Counted from the stretch's first letter, positions 35,338 through 43,816 are shown. The stretch is DNA of 51,528 bases from an uncultured bacterium (GCA_949299195.1 CASFZN010000010.1:1-51528), one strand, 5' to 3'. The notes: generated by a model not told the origin, from the sequence alone. A program made the numbers and translations.

Positions 35338-35916
35338 TTATGCACTTTCAATAACGATATCTGCTATTTCTTCTATTTTATAATGATCAAAATAAAGATC
35401 TTCATATTTAAACCATTTATTAATAAAGTCCATATAATTATCTTTATTTCTAATCATATTTAGTTTTAGTTGTAATTCCTTAACTATTTTAATAAATATC
35501 GATAAATCGTAATATTTATTAAAATAGTTAGGATTAAGAGAAAAGCTACCTTCAATAACTAAGATTCTTTTTTTATTAATAGTGTTTGTTTCTACTATTT
35601 CTTGAGTTTTGCAGTCAAACTTAGAATAAATGAAAGTATCTTCATTTATTTTATCAATTACTTCTTCTTTTAATCTTTTATAATCAATGTTCCCATCATA
35701 TTCATTTTTATTTTTATTATTACTATCTTTAGGCAAATAATAATCATCAACATGAACAATATTAGTAATACTTTTATATTTATTAAAGATTAAACTTGAT
35801 AAATAGCTCTTCCCTGAACATGAAGATCCATCAATTGCAATAACAACATATTCTTTATTACTTAATAAAGAATCTATCTTATTATAAATATTTAAAACGT
35901 CTAGATTATTTAACAT
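35338..35916 (-). CDS. Uridine-kinase-like P-loop kinase
   Basis: About 192 aa. P-loop AIDGSSCSGKSYLSS near residue 27, substrate region HVDDYYLP near 58, and SKFDCKTQEI near 97, which corresponds to the Y-x-x-Y-D motif of uridine kinases. VIEGSFSLNP (Walker B-like) is near 122 and a lid with Arg lies near 150. The class phosphorylates nucleosides or vitamin precursors; the substrate is open. I start at the ATG 35916 since the longer frame begins with TTG on top of the terminator of the ECF gene. It lies directly downstream of an ECF transporter S component, so it may trap the imported compound by phosphorylation. Confidence 0.75.
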   Translation of the reverse strand: MLNNLDVLNIYNKIDSLLSNKEYVVIAIDGSSCSGKSYLSSLIFNKYKSITNIVHVDDYYLPKDSNNKNKNEYDGNIDYKRLKEEVIDKINEDTFIYSKFDCKTQEIVETNTINKKRILVIEGSFSLNPNYFNKYYDLSIFIKIVKELQLKLNMIRNKDNYMDFINKWFKYEDLYFDHYKIEEIADIVIESA

Positions 35917-35953
35917 ATATTTATTATAAATCTTATTTAAGTATTTATACAAA

Positions 35954-35980
35954 AAAATTCTAACTACCAGTTAGAATTTT
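35954..35980 (-). terminator. Terminator overlapping the end of the ECF gene
   Basis: AAAATTCTAACT (35954-35965), loop ACC, AGTTAGAATTTT (35969-35980). On the minus strand seven T follow. The ECF stop codon (TAG, 35964-35966) lies within the hairpin. Confidence 0.85.
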
Positions 35981-36632
35981 CTTCATTATTATCATTATTT
36001 TTATTATTTTCTAGATTACTACATTCTTCTTTAAACTTACGGTTTCTAAAGTCATATTTAGGCATAAACTTCTGAATTAAATTAAGTTCATATAGTAATC
36101 TAATTAAAGCAGGAATCAATACTATTTGAATAATTAATCCAGGCCAAGGAGTAACAAAGTAAGAAGTTATAAACATCGAGAAGGTAAAATTATCTCCCAT
36201 TCCTCCTAAAACACATAAATATTTAACAAGTCCTCCAACACCTCTTCCTAAAATCATTGCAATAATTAAAGCAACATAGATAAAGATAACGCTATCTAAC
36301 TTATTACTCTTATTCTTTTTAATAAATAATAAGTATATAAGTCCACTAATAAGTCCATAAGTTAAAAGTTCAAATGCCATAGGAAGAGCCGCAATTAAAG
36401 GTGGAGCTCCAAACATAAGCATTCTAGTTAAAGGAGCAATAAATCCAATAAAAGCGCCATAAATTGGTCCTAAAACAAAACCACTAATAAATACTGGAAT
36501 ATGCATTAAAGAAAGCATATTACCTAAAGCTTGATCGTTTAAAGTTAAAAATGGCATTAACCAACATAATGCTAAAAGCATAGCGGCAATACACATTTTA
36601 TTAACCTGTAAAGCAACATTTTGTTTATTCAT
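35964..36632 (-). CDS. ECF transporter S component
   Basis: 222 aa with about six hydrophobic helices: MCIAAMLLALCWLMPFL near residue 13, MLSLMHIPVFISGFVLGPIYG near 40, APPLIAALPMAFELLTYGLISG near 75, then helices near 115, 150 and 168. The pattern of a loop with HIP between helix 1 and 2, and GPIYGAFIGFIAPL, is typical of substrate-binding S components of energy-coupling-factor vitamin importers. The shared EcfA/EcfT parts are not in this window. The ligand is not evident. It is followed by a kinase that may act on it. AGTTTTGAATGAAAGT about 100 bases upstream repeats a motif before the TIM/LarA operon. No TPP or FMN riboswitch is visible. Confidence 0.82.
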   Translation of the reverse strand: MNKQNVALQVNKMCIAAMLLALCWLMPFLTLNDQALGNMLSLMHIPVFISGFVLGPIYGAFIGFIAPLTRMLMFGAPPLIAALPMAFELLTYGLISGLIYLLFIKKNKSNKLDSVIFIYVALIIAMILGRGVGGLVKYLCVLGGMGDNFTFSMFITSYFVTPWPGLIIQIVLIPALIRLLYELNLIQKFMPKYDFRNRKFKEECSNLENNKNNDNNEENSNW

Positions 36633-36730
36633 ATCTTTTATTAACTCCTTTTCTAACTAATTGAAAGTATATATTTAATTCTTTAGAAATGAATCAAAAC
36701 TTTGTTAATATCGCATAAATTTTAAATTTA

Positions 36731-36746
36731 AGTTTTGAATGAAAGT
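36731..36746 (-). promoter_or_regulatory. Shared 16-bp upstream motif
   Basis: AGTTTTGAATGAAAGT, 14 of 16 identical to 35113-35128. Distances to the downstream starts are similar, 99 and 113 bases. Confidence 0.45.
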
Positions 36747-36774
36747 AAAATCCCTTTTATTTTAATAAAGTTAT

Positions 36775-37542
36775 TTATCTTTTTTTATAGCGACATTTTG
36801 GATAATTCGAACATCCATAAAAAGGACCATATTTACCATTTCTTAAAATTATTTTTCCTCCACAAAAAGGACATATTCCATCTTTAACTGCCTACTTTTT
36901 GGTTTGAATGTTTTTTATATGTTCTTCTTCTGTTAACATCCCATGTTCTTTTAAATCCATCAAAGCACGATAACATCTTTTAAATTCTTCATCGCTAAAT
37001 ACATGTTCTCTGGTATTTAAAAGATGATTTAATAGTATAGAAAACTGTCTGGTATTTGGACAAACTAAAGCAGCGCCAGAATTGATTTCTAATTCACAAT
37101 CAATGAAAACAACAATTGATATGAAATTAGAAGTCTTTACATTTAATAACCTGCTTAAGGCATAAATATGGGAATAATTTTGTTTTATTGGGTTATATAA
37201 TCTACTTTTTGAATTTCCATAAGCCAAGACTTGTGTCCAGTACTTTTGTTTATAATTGCCATAAATTCTTCCTGAATAATTTTTAGTCTCAATAACATAA
37301 ATACCAGTTTGAGAAATAAAAATATGATCGATTTGATGTGAACCGCTTTTATCTGAAAAGATAATATTAGAAATATTAATTCCATAGTCTGAATATATAT
37401 CTAAATACTTGCTCACAAGCAATTCTCCGTCTTTGCCCTTTTCTTCTGGAGTTCTTTTATCATAAGTAAATAATGCGGTACTTAGAGCAACTATAAATAT
37501 TACAACTAACGCTACTCCTAAAATAATAAGAAAAATATTCAT
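36775..37542 (-). pseudogene. NERD-domain protein with topoisomerase-type zinc ribbon, split by in-frame TAG
   Basis: Residues 1-22 are a membrane helix (FLIILGVALVVIFIVALSTAL). A NERD nuclease-related domain follows (GELLVSKYL, SGSHQIDHIFISQTGIYVIETKNYSGRIYG, with the D-x(n)-E-T-K core of restriction-like nucleases). A TAG at 36892-36894 ends the frame after 216 residues, but the same frame continues for 38 codons as a zinc ribbon: CPFCGGKIILRNGKYG and FYGCSNYPKCRY, to a TAA at 36775. Intact relatives carry NERD plus this ribbon in one protein, so the TAG is most simply a recent nonsense mutation or assembly error. The 216-aa form may still be functional. Divergent from the Nudix-helicase pair. 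Confidence 0.8.
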
Positions 37543-37655
37543 GAATTAGGTTTTAACCAAAAATATGATAATTTACATTAAAATTGTCACTATTTTTATA
37601 AGAAAAGACATTTTTTAGCGGCAATTTAAAAAGCAATGATTTATAATTTTTAAAT

Positions 37656-38066
37656 ATGAAGAAACAAATTACAGTAAGCGGAGCAATAATCATTAAAAAT
37701 GGCTTAATATTATGTGCTCAAAGAAACGTAAATAAACACGATTACATCTCTTATAAATTTGAATTTCCTGGCGGAAAAATTGAAGAACACGAAACACCAA
37801 AAGAAGCTTTGCATAGAGAATTAATCGAAGAAATGAATGTTGATATAAATATCAACGATATGACTGATTTTATTGTTGTTAACCATGAATATCCTGATTT
37901 TAATTTAACAATGCATACATTTTTATGCCCTATAAAATCTGATGAAACTTTAACTTTAAAAGAACACGTTTCAATGAAACGGTCAAAAGTTGAGGATCTA
38001 GATAAAATCGATTGGGCTGGAGCCGACATTCCTGTTGCCAAAGCTTTAAAAGAAAGAGGAATTTAA
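37656..38066 (+). CDS. Nudix (deoxy)nucleoside triphosphate pyrophosphohydrolase, MutT-like
   Basis: 136 aa. Nudix box FEFPGGKIEEHETPKEAL continuing HRELIEEM at residues 35-60 (G-x5-E-x7-R-E-x2-E-E). The C-terminus ends DLDKIDWAGADIPVAKAL. In relatives that end is preceded by a Trp (kW-x3-eLd-x-LDWA-x-ADipi); here the position is CGG (37980-37982, residue 109), supporting CGG=Trp. Related proteins hydrolyse damaged or modified dNTPs. Its stop is 1 base before the helicase gene's ATG, so the two form one operon, an arrangement I know from other bacteria and often close to defence genes. Confidence 0.88.
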   Translation: MKKQITVSGAIIIKNGLILCAQRNVNKHDYISYKFEFPGGKIEEHETPKEALHRELIEEMNVDININDMTDFIVVNHEYPDFNLTMHTFLCPIKSDETLTLKEHVSMKRSKVEDLDKIDWAGADIPVAKALKERGI

Positions 38067-38067
38067 A

Positions 38068-40965
38068 ATGAGCAACCAAGATTTTAAGGATGGTTTAATA
38101 AAAGGTTTTATTGATAGAAATCAGGAATATGTTGGGGATTTTTTACCTGAACTAATTGTTAATAACCCTGAAAAAAACGAAAAAACTATATCTTTTTTAA
38201 CTAAATCCTTAGAATCTTGCGATGAATTCTATTTATCCGTAGCTTTTTTAACAAAAGGCGGATTAACTTGTATTACCGAAGCATTAGATAAAGCAAAGAA
38301 TAAAAAAGGTAAAATTCTATGCTCTAAATACCAAGATTTTACTGAACCAAACGCACTTTGGACTCTTTTGAAATACGATAATATTGATCTTAAAATTGAA
38401 ACCGAGAAAAACCATCATTCTAAAGGTTATATTTTTAAAAAAGGTGATGATTACACAATAATGGTAGAATCATCCAATCTTACACAAAACGCTCTAACCG
38501 TAAATAAAGAACGGAATCTTAAAATTTGTTCAAAGGAAAATGGAAAAATTTCTGATGATATAATCAAACAATTTAATGAAGACTTTGAAAATGCTTCTTC
38601 GGTCAACGAAATATTTATAAAAGAATACGAAGAGGATTATAAAAATAAAGAAAAAGCTAAGCGTGAAGTTAATAAAGCTTTAAAAAGAGATCAACAAGAA
38701 AAACCAAAAATAGAACCTAACAATATGCAGGTTCAAGCATTAGAAGGATTAGAAGCTACAAGAAATCAAGGGAAAACAAAAGGTCTTATCATTTCTTCTA
38801 CTGCTACTGGTAAAACTTATCTAGCAGCCTTTGATGTTAAAGAATTCCAGCCAAAAAGATTCCTTTATGTTGTCCACAACAATACAGTCTTAACAAAAGC
38901 AGAGCAAAGTTTTAGAGATGTTTTAGGAAATAATATCGTTACAGGCTTTATAAACGGCGAAAGAAAAAATTACGATGCAAAATATATTTTTGCATCAAAA
39001 CAAACTTTAACTAAAGATGAAGTTTTAAATCATTTTAAACCTGATGATTTTGACTATATTTTAATTGATGAAGCTCATCATTTAGCTACTGAGAATTACT
39101 TAAAAATTACTGATTACTTTAAACCTAAATTTCTTCTTGGTATGACCGCTACTCCAGAAAGAATGGATAACTTCAACATTTTACGAGTTTTCGATTTTAA
39201 TATTGTCTATGAAAATAGACTTTCGGATGCACTTAGAAAAAATTATCTAGTACCATTCCATTATCATGGAATTTCCGATATTTTTGTTGATAACCAACTT
39301 ATTGATTACGACAAATTTAATTACTTAACTTCCGATGAAAGAGTAAGGCATTTAATTTCAAAATCTGAATTTTTCTCATTCCAAGATCAAAGAATAAAAT
39401 GTTTAGTATTTGTTAATAAAATTGAAGTTGGGAAAATACTTGCAGAAAAATTCCGAGAAGCTGGCAAAAAAGCGGTCTTTGCAAGCGGAGAAACATCCAT
39501 TAAAGAAAGAGAAGAAATTATAAAACAACTTCAAAATGATGATTTAACAAAACCTTATTTAGAGTATGTTTTTACTGTTGATATTTTCAATGAAGGTGTT
39601 GATATTCCTCAAGTTAATCAAATCATGATGTGCCGCCCAACTGAGTCACCTATTGTATTTACTCAACAATTAGGAAGAGGCTTAAGAAAGGCGCCTAATA
39701 AGGATTATGTTGAAATTATCGATTTTATTGCTAATTACGACAAAAACTACCTCATACCAATCGCTTTATTCGGAGATAAATCATATAACAAAGATAATAT
39801 AAGAAGAAAACTTTATTCTAGAAACGATGAAGTTCCAGGAGCTTCAACAATAGCTTTTGATGATATTTCTGAAAACATTATCTTTAATAAGCTAAATTCA
39901 GCAAATTTATCAATTTTAGAATACCTAAAAGAATCATATAACCAAAGAAAAAATCAATTAGGAAGAATTCCGTTAATGTCAGATTTTATCGATGAATCTG
40001 CCGATTTTAGAGATCCTTTAGATTTCTGTTTATATCAAAGCGGTAGCTATTATAAGTTTTTAAAAAGAATAGATCATGAATCTATAAAAAGCGAAAACTT
40101 AACACCTAAAGAAATTAAAATTTTAGATCATCTCACATTGCATGCTTTTAGAGGTATTAAACTTGTATCATCCTATGTATTAATTTCATTATTAAAACGT
40201 GAAGCAAAATATAAAGACGTCTATGACGAGATTTTAAGAGATCTTAACATAAAAATAACAAAAGAAGATTTCATAAACTGTATAAGAATTTTGAATGGTG
40301 AATTTGACCAACTTAAAGAACCTATTTTAAATATCATTGTTTCTGAAGATGCTGAAACAGCAAAATTATCAGACGATGACAAAGAAATTTTAAATAAAGA
40401 TCCTTTATTTAAATATGTTTTAGATTTAATCAACTACAATACTTTAAAATTTAGAAAAGATTATAGTAATGGCGAACAATATAGAGATGGATTTATCCTA
40501 TACAAAAAATATTCAAAGGATGATATTAGTCAAATTTTTAATTACCCAATTACATACAAAAGTAGCATGTATGGCTATGTTTTTCCAAAAGAATCGAACA
40601 ATATTCCAATTTTAGTTACCTATCATAAAGACGCCTCTGATCCTGAAACTATTCTTTATGATGATAATTTTGTTAATACGTCCCTCTTCTCATGGACAAG
40701 TAAAACCAAAAGAACTCTAGAAAGTAAGGATGCTATTAGAATCAAAAACTATAAGGAATTAAACTTAAGATTCTGGTTGTTCGTTAAAAAGAGCGATGAT
40801 GAAGGAGAACCATATTTTTTAGGAGAAATTATTCCTGATGTAAGTTCAATGAAAGAAACTATCGTTAAGAATGAAAAAGCTTTTACTATACTTTTTAAAA
40901 TTGTCGATCCAGTTGAAGAAAAACTATATAAATATCTAATTAGCGAAGTCAAAAAGGTTGATTGA
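38068..40965 (+). CDS. PLD-nuclease / DEAD-like helicase / DUF3427 protein
   Basis: 965 aa. Residues 40-190 form a phospholipase D-type domain with HHSKGYIF near 116 and the following ESSNLTQNAL. A superfamily 2 helicase follows, with motif I SSTATGKTYLAAF near 242, motif II IDEAHH near 334, GMTATPERMD near 360, and C-terminal helicase motifs VDIFNEGVDIPQVNQ and QQLGRGLRK (motif VI) near 530. The last 350 residues match DUF3427. The class is thought to cut or remodel DNA and is often found in phage-defence neighbourhoods. The sequence VNKERNLKI at 145-153 is normally ...EWN[LV]K; here Trp is CGG (38512-38514). It ends in TGA, the only other clear TGA stop besides the LarA-like gene. Confidence 0.88.
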   Translation: MSNQDFKDGLIKGFIDRNQEYVGDFLPELIVNNPEKNEKTISFLTKSLESCDEFYLSVAFLTKGGLTCITEALDKAKNKKGKILCSKYQDFTEPNALWTLLKYDNIDLKIETEKNHHSKGYIFKKGDDYTIMVESSNLTQNALTVNKERNLKICSKENGKISDDIIKQFNEDFENASSVNEIFIKEYEEDYKNKEKAKREVNKALKRDQQEKPKIEPNNMQVQALEGLEATRNQGKTKGLIISSTATGKTYLAAFDVKEFQPKRFLYVVHNNTVLTKAEQSFRDVLGNNIVTGFINGERKNYDAKYIFASKQTLTKDEVLNHFKPDDFDYILIDEAHHLATENYLKITDYFKPKFLLGMTATPERMDNFNILRVFDFNIVYENRLSDALRKNYLVPFHYHGISDIFVDNQLIDYDKFNYLTSDERVRHLISKSEFFSFQDQRIKCLVFVNKIEVGKILAEKFREAGKKAVFASGETSIKEREEIIKQLQNDDLTKPYLEYVFTVDIFNEGVDIPQVNQIMMCRPTESPIVFTQQLGRGLRKAPNKDYVEIIDFIANYDKNYLIPIALFGDKSYNKDNIRRKLYSRNDEVPGASTIAFDDISENIIFNKLNSANLSILEYLKESYNQRKNQLGRIPLMSDFIDESADFRDPLDFCLYQSGSYYKFLKRIDHESIKSENLTPKEIKILDHLTLHAFRGIKLVSSYVLISLLKREAKYKDVYDEILRDLNIKITKEDFINCIRILNGEFDQLKEPILNIIVSEDAETAKLSDDDKEILNKDPLFKYVLDLINYNTLKFRKDYSNGEQYRDGFILYKKYSKDDISQIFNYPITYKSSMYGYVFPKESNNIPILVTYHKDASDPETILYDDNFVNTSLFSWTSKTKRTLESKDAIRIKNYKELNLRFWLFVKKSDDEGEPYFLGEIIPDVSSMKETIVKNEKAFTILFKIVDPVEEKLYKYLISEVKKVD

Positions 40966-40966
40966 G

Positions 40967-42229
40967 TTAATTTTTTAAACACGTAATTGGTACAACATAA
41001 ATCCCATCATTTCTACGATAAGCGAATTCTGTAGTTCCGGTAATTATCATCATAAAAGATGGTTTATTCATCGTATCGGTGTCAATTTTATAAAATAAAG
41101 TTTTTAAGTTTTTTGCTGCTTCTTCTATTTGTTCTTTTCCACCTAATTTAATTTCAACTAATGCGTATTTGCCTTGTTTCATGTGCAAAATAGCATCACA
41201 TTCAAGGTCATCTTTATCTCTATAAGTAAAAACACTTCCTTTTAATGATTCGGTATAAACTCTTAAATCTCTTATTACCATACTTTCAAATAATAAACCA
41301 AAAGTATTAAAGTCTTCTAATAAGTCGTTAGGTCCAATCATTAGAGCGCTAGTAGCAATGCATGGATCAACAAAGAGTCTTATTTTTGATGTTCTAATAG
41401 CTGTTTTACTTCTTAATTTAGGTGACCAGGCGCTCAATTCTTCTATTAAAAATATATTTCTAAAAGAATTTAATAAACTGCATATAGAAACACCGCTTAA
41501 AGACATGTTTTCATGCTTAATCATATCTTCTTTTATCGTATCTTTAGTTGCTCTTTGACTTTGAAACCTAGAATAACTTTTTAAAAAAGCCATAATCAAG
41601 CTTTCGTTTTTTACGGTTGAATCAATTCTCGAAATATCAGATTTTACTATTGCTTGTAAATATGAGGAATTATATTCAATTGCATCATCAATATTCATAT
41701 CTGTAGTTTCAGGAAATCCACCTCTACATATCAATTCAGCAAGGCGTTGTATTTTTGTATCGTTTTTACCAAAAATATCAATATTTTCATTATCAAATAA
41801 CTCTTTTAACGATACCTCTCCACTTGAATCCTCAGATTCAAATAAAGACATCGGTCTCATTAATAAGAAAGAAAATCTACCAGCTCCAGAATGAATAATT
41901 TCTTCTTCATTTATTGGAGTGGATGATCCAGTTAGAATAAATTGTCCTTTTAATCCTCTTTCGTCAACCTCATATCTAATAGCATCCCAAATTTTTGGGG
42001 TTAACTGCCATTCATCTATTAATCTAGGAGTTTCTCCATTTAAAAGAAAATCAATAACATTACGATTAATATCAACAAATTTTTCTTGGAATTGATAAAA
42101 AGACTTTGATAATTTTTTTGCAGTAGTAGTTTTGCCACATGCTTTTGGTCCTTCTATCAAAGTTGCACCAGTTATAATTAATGAGTTTTTAATTTGCTCT
42201 TCTATTATGCGTTTACGATACTTTTTCAT
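40967..42229 (-). CDS. AAA / DUF4143 family ATP-binding protein, iteron-controlled
   Basis: 420 aa, paralogue of 19203-20456 along its whole length. P-loop EGPKACGKTTTAKKL near residue 23, Walker B PRLIDEWQLTPKIWD near 70, ILTGSSTPIN near 98, HSGAGRFSFLLMRPMSLFE near 115. DUF4143 has FESMVIRDLRVYTE near 310 and DLECDAILHM followed by ALVEIKLGG near 345 (PD-(D/E)xK-like). Convergent with the helicase gene, ends overlapping by a base or two. The -10 box (TATATT) lies only about 7 bases before the ATG, so the mRNA is predicted to be leaderless, and there is no Shine-Dalgarno. Three 23-bp iterons precede the -35 box. Role unknown. Confidence 0.86.
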   Translation of the reverse strand: MKKYRKRIIEEQIKNSLIITGATLIEGPKACGKTTTAKKLSKSFYQFQEKFVDINRNVIDFLLNGETPRLIDEWQLTPKIWDAIRYEVDERGLKGQFILTGSSTPINEEEIIHSGAGRFSFLLMRPMSLFESEDSSGEVSLKELFDNENIDIFGKNDTKIQRLAELICRGGFPETTDMNIDDAIEYNSSYLQAIVKSDISRIDSTVKNESLIMAFLKSYSRFQSQRATKDTIKEDMIKHENMSLSGVSICSLLNSFRNIFLIEELSAWSPKLRSKTAIRTSKIRLFVDPCIATSALMIGPNDLLEDFNTFGLLFESMVIRDLRVYTESLKGSVFTYRDKDDLECDAILHMKQGKYALVEIKLGGKEQIEEAAKNLKTLFYKIDTDTMNKPSFMMIITGTTEFAYRRNDGIYVVPITCLKN

Positions 42230-42235
42230 AATTAA

Positions 42236-42264
42236 AATATATACGACAAAATTCGTATTTTCAA
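42236..42264 (-). promoter_or_regulatory. Sigma-A promoter of the iteron-controlled ATPase
   Basis: On the minus strand TTGAAA (42259-42264), 17-base spacer, TATATT (42236-42241). The expected start point coincides with the ATG at 42229, implying a leaderless transcript. The iterons end 7 bases before the -35 box. Confidence 0.7.
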
Positions 42265-42270
42265 TATTTA

Positions 42271-42339
42271 GTTAACGAGTTGGCGAAGTTTTAGTTAACA
42301 TTTTGGCGTTGTTTTACTTTACGAGTTGGCGAAATTTTA
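42271..42339 (-). repeat. Three tandem 23-bp iterons
   Basis: Units at 42271, 42294 and 42317, exact 23-base period. On the minus strand each has the core CGCCAACTCGT (unit 2: CGCCAAAATGT) followed by TAA and preceded by TAAAA. The GCCAA core and the period are shared with the array at 19074-19165, but the flanking bases differ. Confidence 0.9.
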
Positions 42340-42451
42340 AAACCTACTATTTAATCTAAAACTTTTGAATAGGAAATTGGGACTCAAAATTGCACTTTTA
42401 CAAACGAATTTTTGTTATTAAATAATACTTTTACAAACAAAATTTTGTATT

Positions 42452-42574
42452 TTATAGGGTATTATAATAGGATTTGATATCATCATTTTCTTGATTATTA
42501 CCATATTTTTTATAATCTCTTAGTAACTTTTTTACATATTTAGATTTATATTTTTTCTTGCTTCGATGTTTCAT
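42452..42574 (-). CDS. Small basic protein, 40 aa
   Basis: ATG at 42574, 3 bases after the stop of the AlbA_2 gene, with a GGAGG ribosome binding site inside that gene's last codons. The first half is strongly basic (MKHRSKKKYKSKYVKKLL), the second acidic and polar (NNQENDDIKSYYNTL), ending in TAA. Too short to assign to a family. Spacing and ribosome binding site argue that it is translated together with the upstream gene; a chance frame remains possible. Confidence 0.45.
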   Translation of the reverse strand: MKHRSKKKYKSKYVKKLLRDYKKYGNNQENDDIKSYYNTL

Positions 42575-42577
42575 AAC

Positions 42578-43774
42578 TTAAATTACCTCCCTCCAGCCAC
42601 CGGTTTTCTTACTTTCAACTCTTGCTAAATAGCCCTTATCTTTTAAGAATTTTATGTTTCTTTCAACCCAACTTTTAGATTTATTGGTTTTAAACATTAA
42701 CTCTTTAATTGTGACATCATTATTATTTCTAATTTCATCTAAAATCACTTTTTCTAAAGGTGATAAATTTTGATTTACATCACTCTTTTTAGAATTAAAT
42801 TGATTAAAAGGTATTGTAATAACTAAGTTATTAGCTATAGTTTTAAAAGAATTTATTCCATATTTATCATTTATTTTACTTAATAAAGAGATATTAGGAT
42901 CAATATAACCAAGTTCTACTAATATTAAATATAATTCCTTATTTAAGATATTAAATTCCCCATTAATTAAATCTTTAATAGATAAAGAATCTACATAACA
43001 AAAGTTAATACTATCGATATAATCAATTGTTCTATTTAATAAATAAAGAAGATTATTATGTTTAAACTCTTTATTAATGATTAATTGAGAAGTTTTACTT
43101 CTTCCTTTATATAAAGAAATGTCGATATAAATTTTAGGAGTATCCGATAATAATTCTCCTAAATAGTTATATTCTTTCTTTCCGGTTAATAGATTTAAAT
43201 CTTTTAAAAAAGTATTCTTATTAAGTTCAATATTATAAAAAGAATAAATATAGAATAACTTATTAAAAGTTAAGTCCTTTTGAGTACTTTTTTTAGTTAC
43301 TAAAGTCTCTTCCTTATTATTTAATAAACGATATAAATCATTTAACTTTTTAGGATAAAACTTGAGTTCAGTTTTGATTTTCCCTACCATTAGATATTTC
43401 TTGTTTTTAAAAGATGTAGGTATTTCTTTAGCGCTACTAATATATAGAATTACTACTCTTCGATTATTTTCTTCATAAAACATATCGAATCTAACATTTA
43501 TCTTAGGTTTTAAATATTTTTCGATAGTCTTTTTATAGGTTTTTGTTAAATATCTTTTTGAGGGATTAAAATCAGTTCCTACTGCTTTAAAAGTTAAAGG
43601 GTCTATTCCTAAAATTAAATAACCATATTCCTTCTTATTTAAAGCTGCACTATTAGAAAGAGCAGAAATCATCTCTCCTAATGAGAGTGAATCAATTCCT
43701 TTATAACAGATATAGACCCATTCCTTATCATGATCATAAAGAATTAAACTATTAATGATTTTGTTAATTGTCAT
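42578..43774 (-). CDS. AlbA_2 (Schlafen-like) domain protein with C-terminal winged helix
   Basis: 398 aa. The N-terminal 150 residues match the AlbA_2/AAA_4 domain: EMISALSNSAALNKKEYGYLILGIDP near residue 33, NVRFDMFYEENNRRVVILYISSAKEIPTSFKNKKYLMVGK near 95. The C-terminal 65 residues form a winged helix: LSPLEKVILDEIRNNNDVTIKELM and SKSWVERNIKFLKDKGYLARV. Proteins of this build are annotated as ATP-binding or putative transcription regulators, and Schlafen-like domains can cut RNA. Its promoter region is nearly the same as that of recA, so it may be co-induced with recA. A 40-codon gene follows closely. Confidence 0.82.
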   Translation of the reverse strand: MTINKIINSLILYDHDKEWVYICYKGIDSLSLGEMISALSNSAALNKKEYGYLILGIDPLTFKAVGTDFNPSKRYLTKTYKKTIEKYLKPKINVRFDMFYEENNRRVVILYISSAKEIPTSFKNKKYLMVGKIKTELKFYPKKLNDLYRLLNNKEETLVTKKSTQKDLTFNKLFYIYSFYNIELNKNTFLKDLNLLTGKKEYNYLGELLSDTPKIYIDISLYKGRSKTSQLIINKEFKHNNLLYLLNRTIDYIDSINFCYVDSLSIKDLINGEFNILNKELYLILVELGYIDPNISLLSKINDKYGINSFKTIANNLVITIPFNQFNSKKSDVNQNLSPLEKVILDEIRNNNDVTIKELMFKTNKSKSWVERNIKFLKDKGYLARVESKKTGGWREVI

Positions 43775-43788
43775 AAGGTTTTTACCTC

Positions 43789-43816
43789 ATTATATACAAG
43801 AACGTTTTAATTTCAA
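43789..43816 (-). promoter_or_regulatory. Promoter resembling the recA promoter
   Basis: On the minus strand TTGAAA (43811-43816), 16-base spacer, TATAAT (43789-43794). The 20 bases 43790-43809 are identical to 13211-13230 at recA, and the match continues to about 43840 with few changes. A GAGG ribosome binding site follows immediately. Confidence 0.75.

Noticed and set aside
26179-40965. TGA reassigned to Trp (Mycoplasma code)
   Set aside because: Conserved genes use TGG for Trp and have no in-frame TGA; TGA ends the LarA-like gene in a standard ATGA overlap and also ends the helicase gene. Both are followed closely by another stop, so the point is not absolutely closed.
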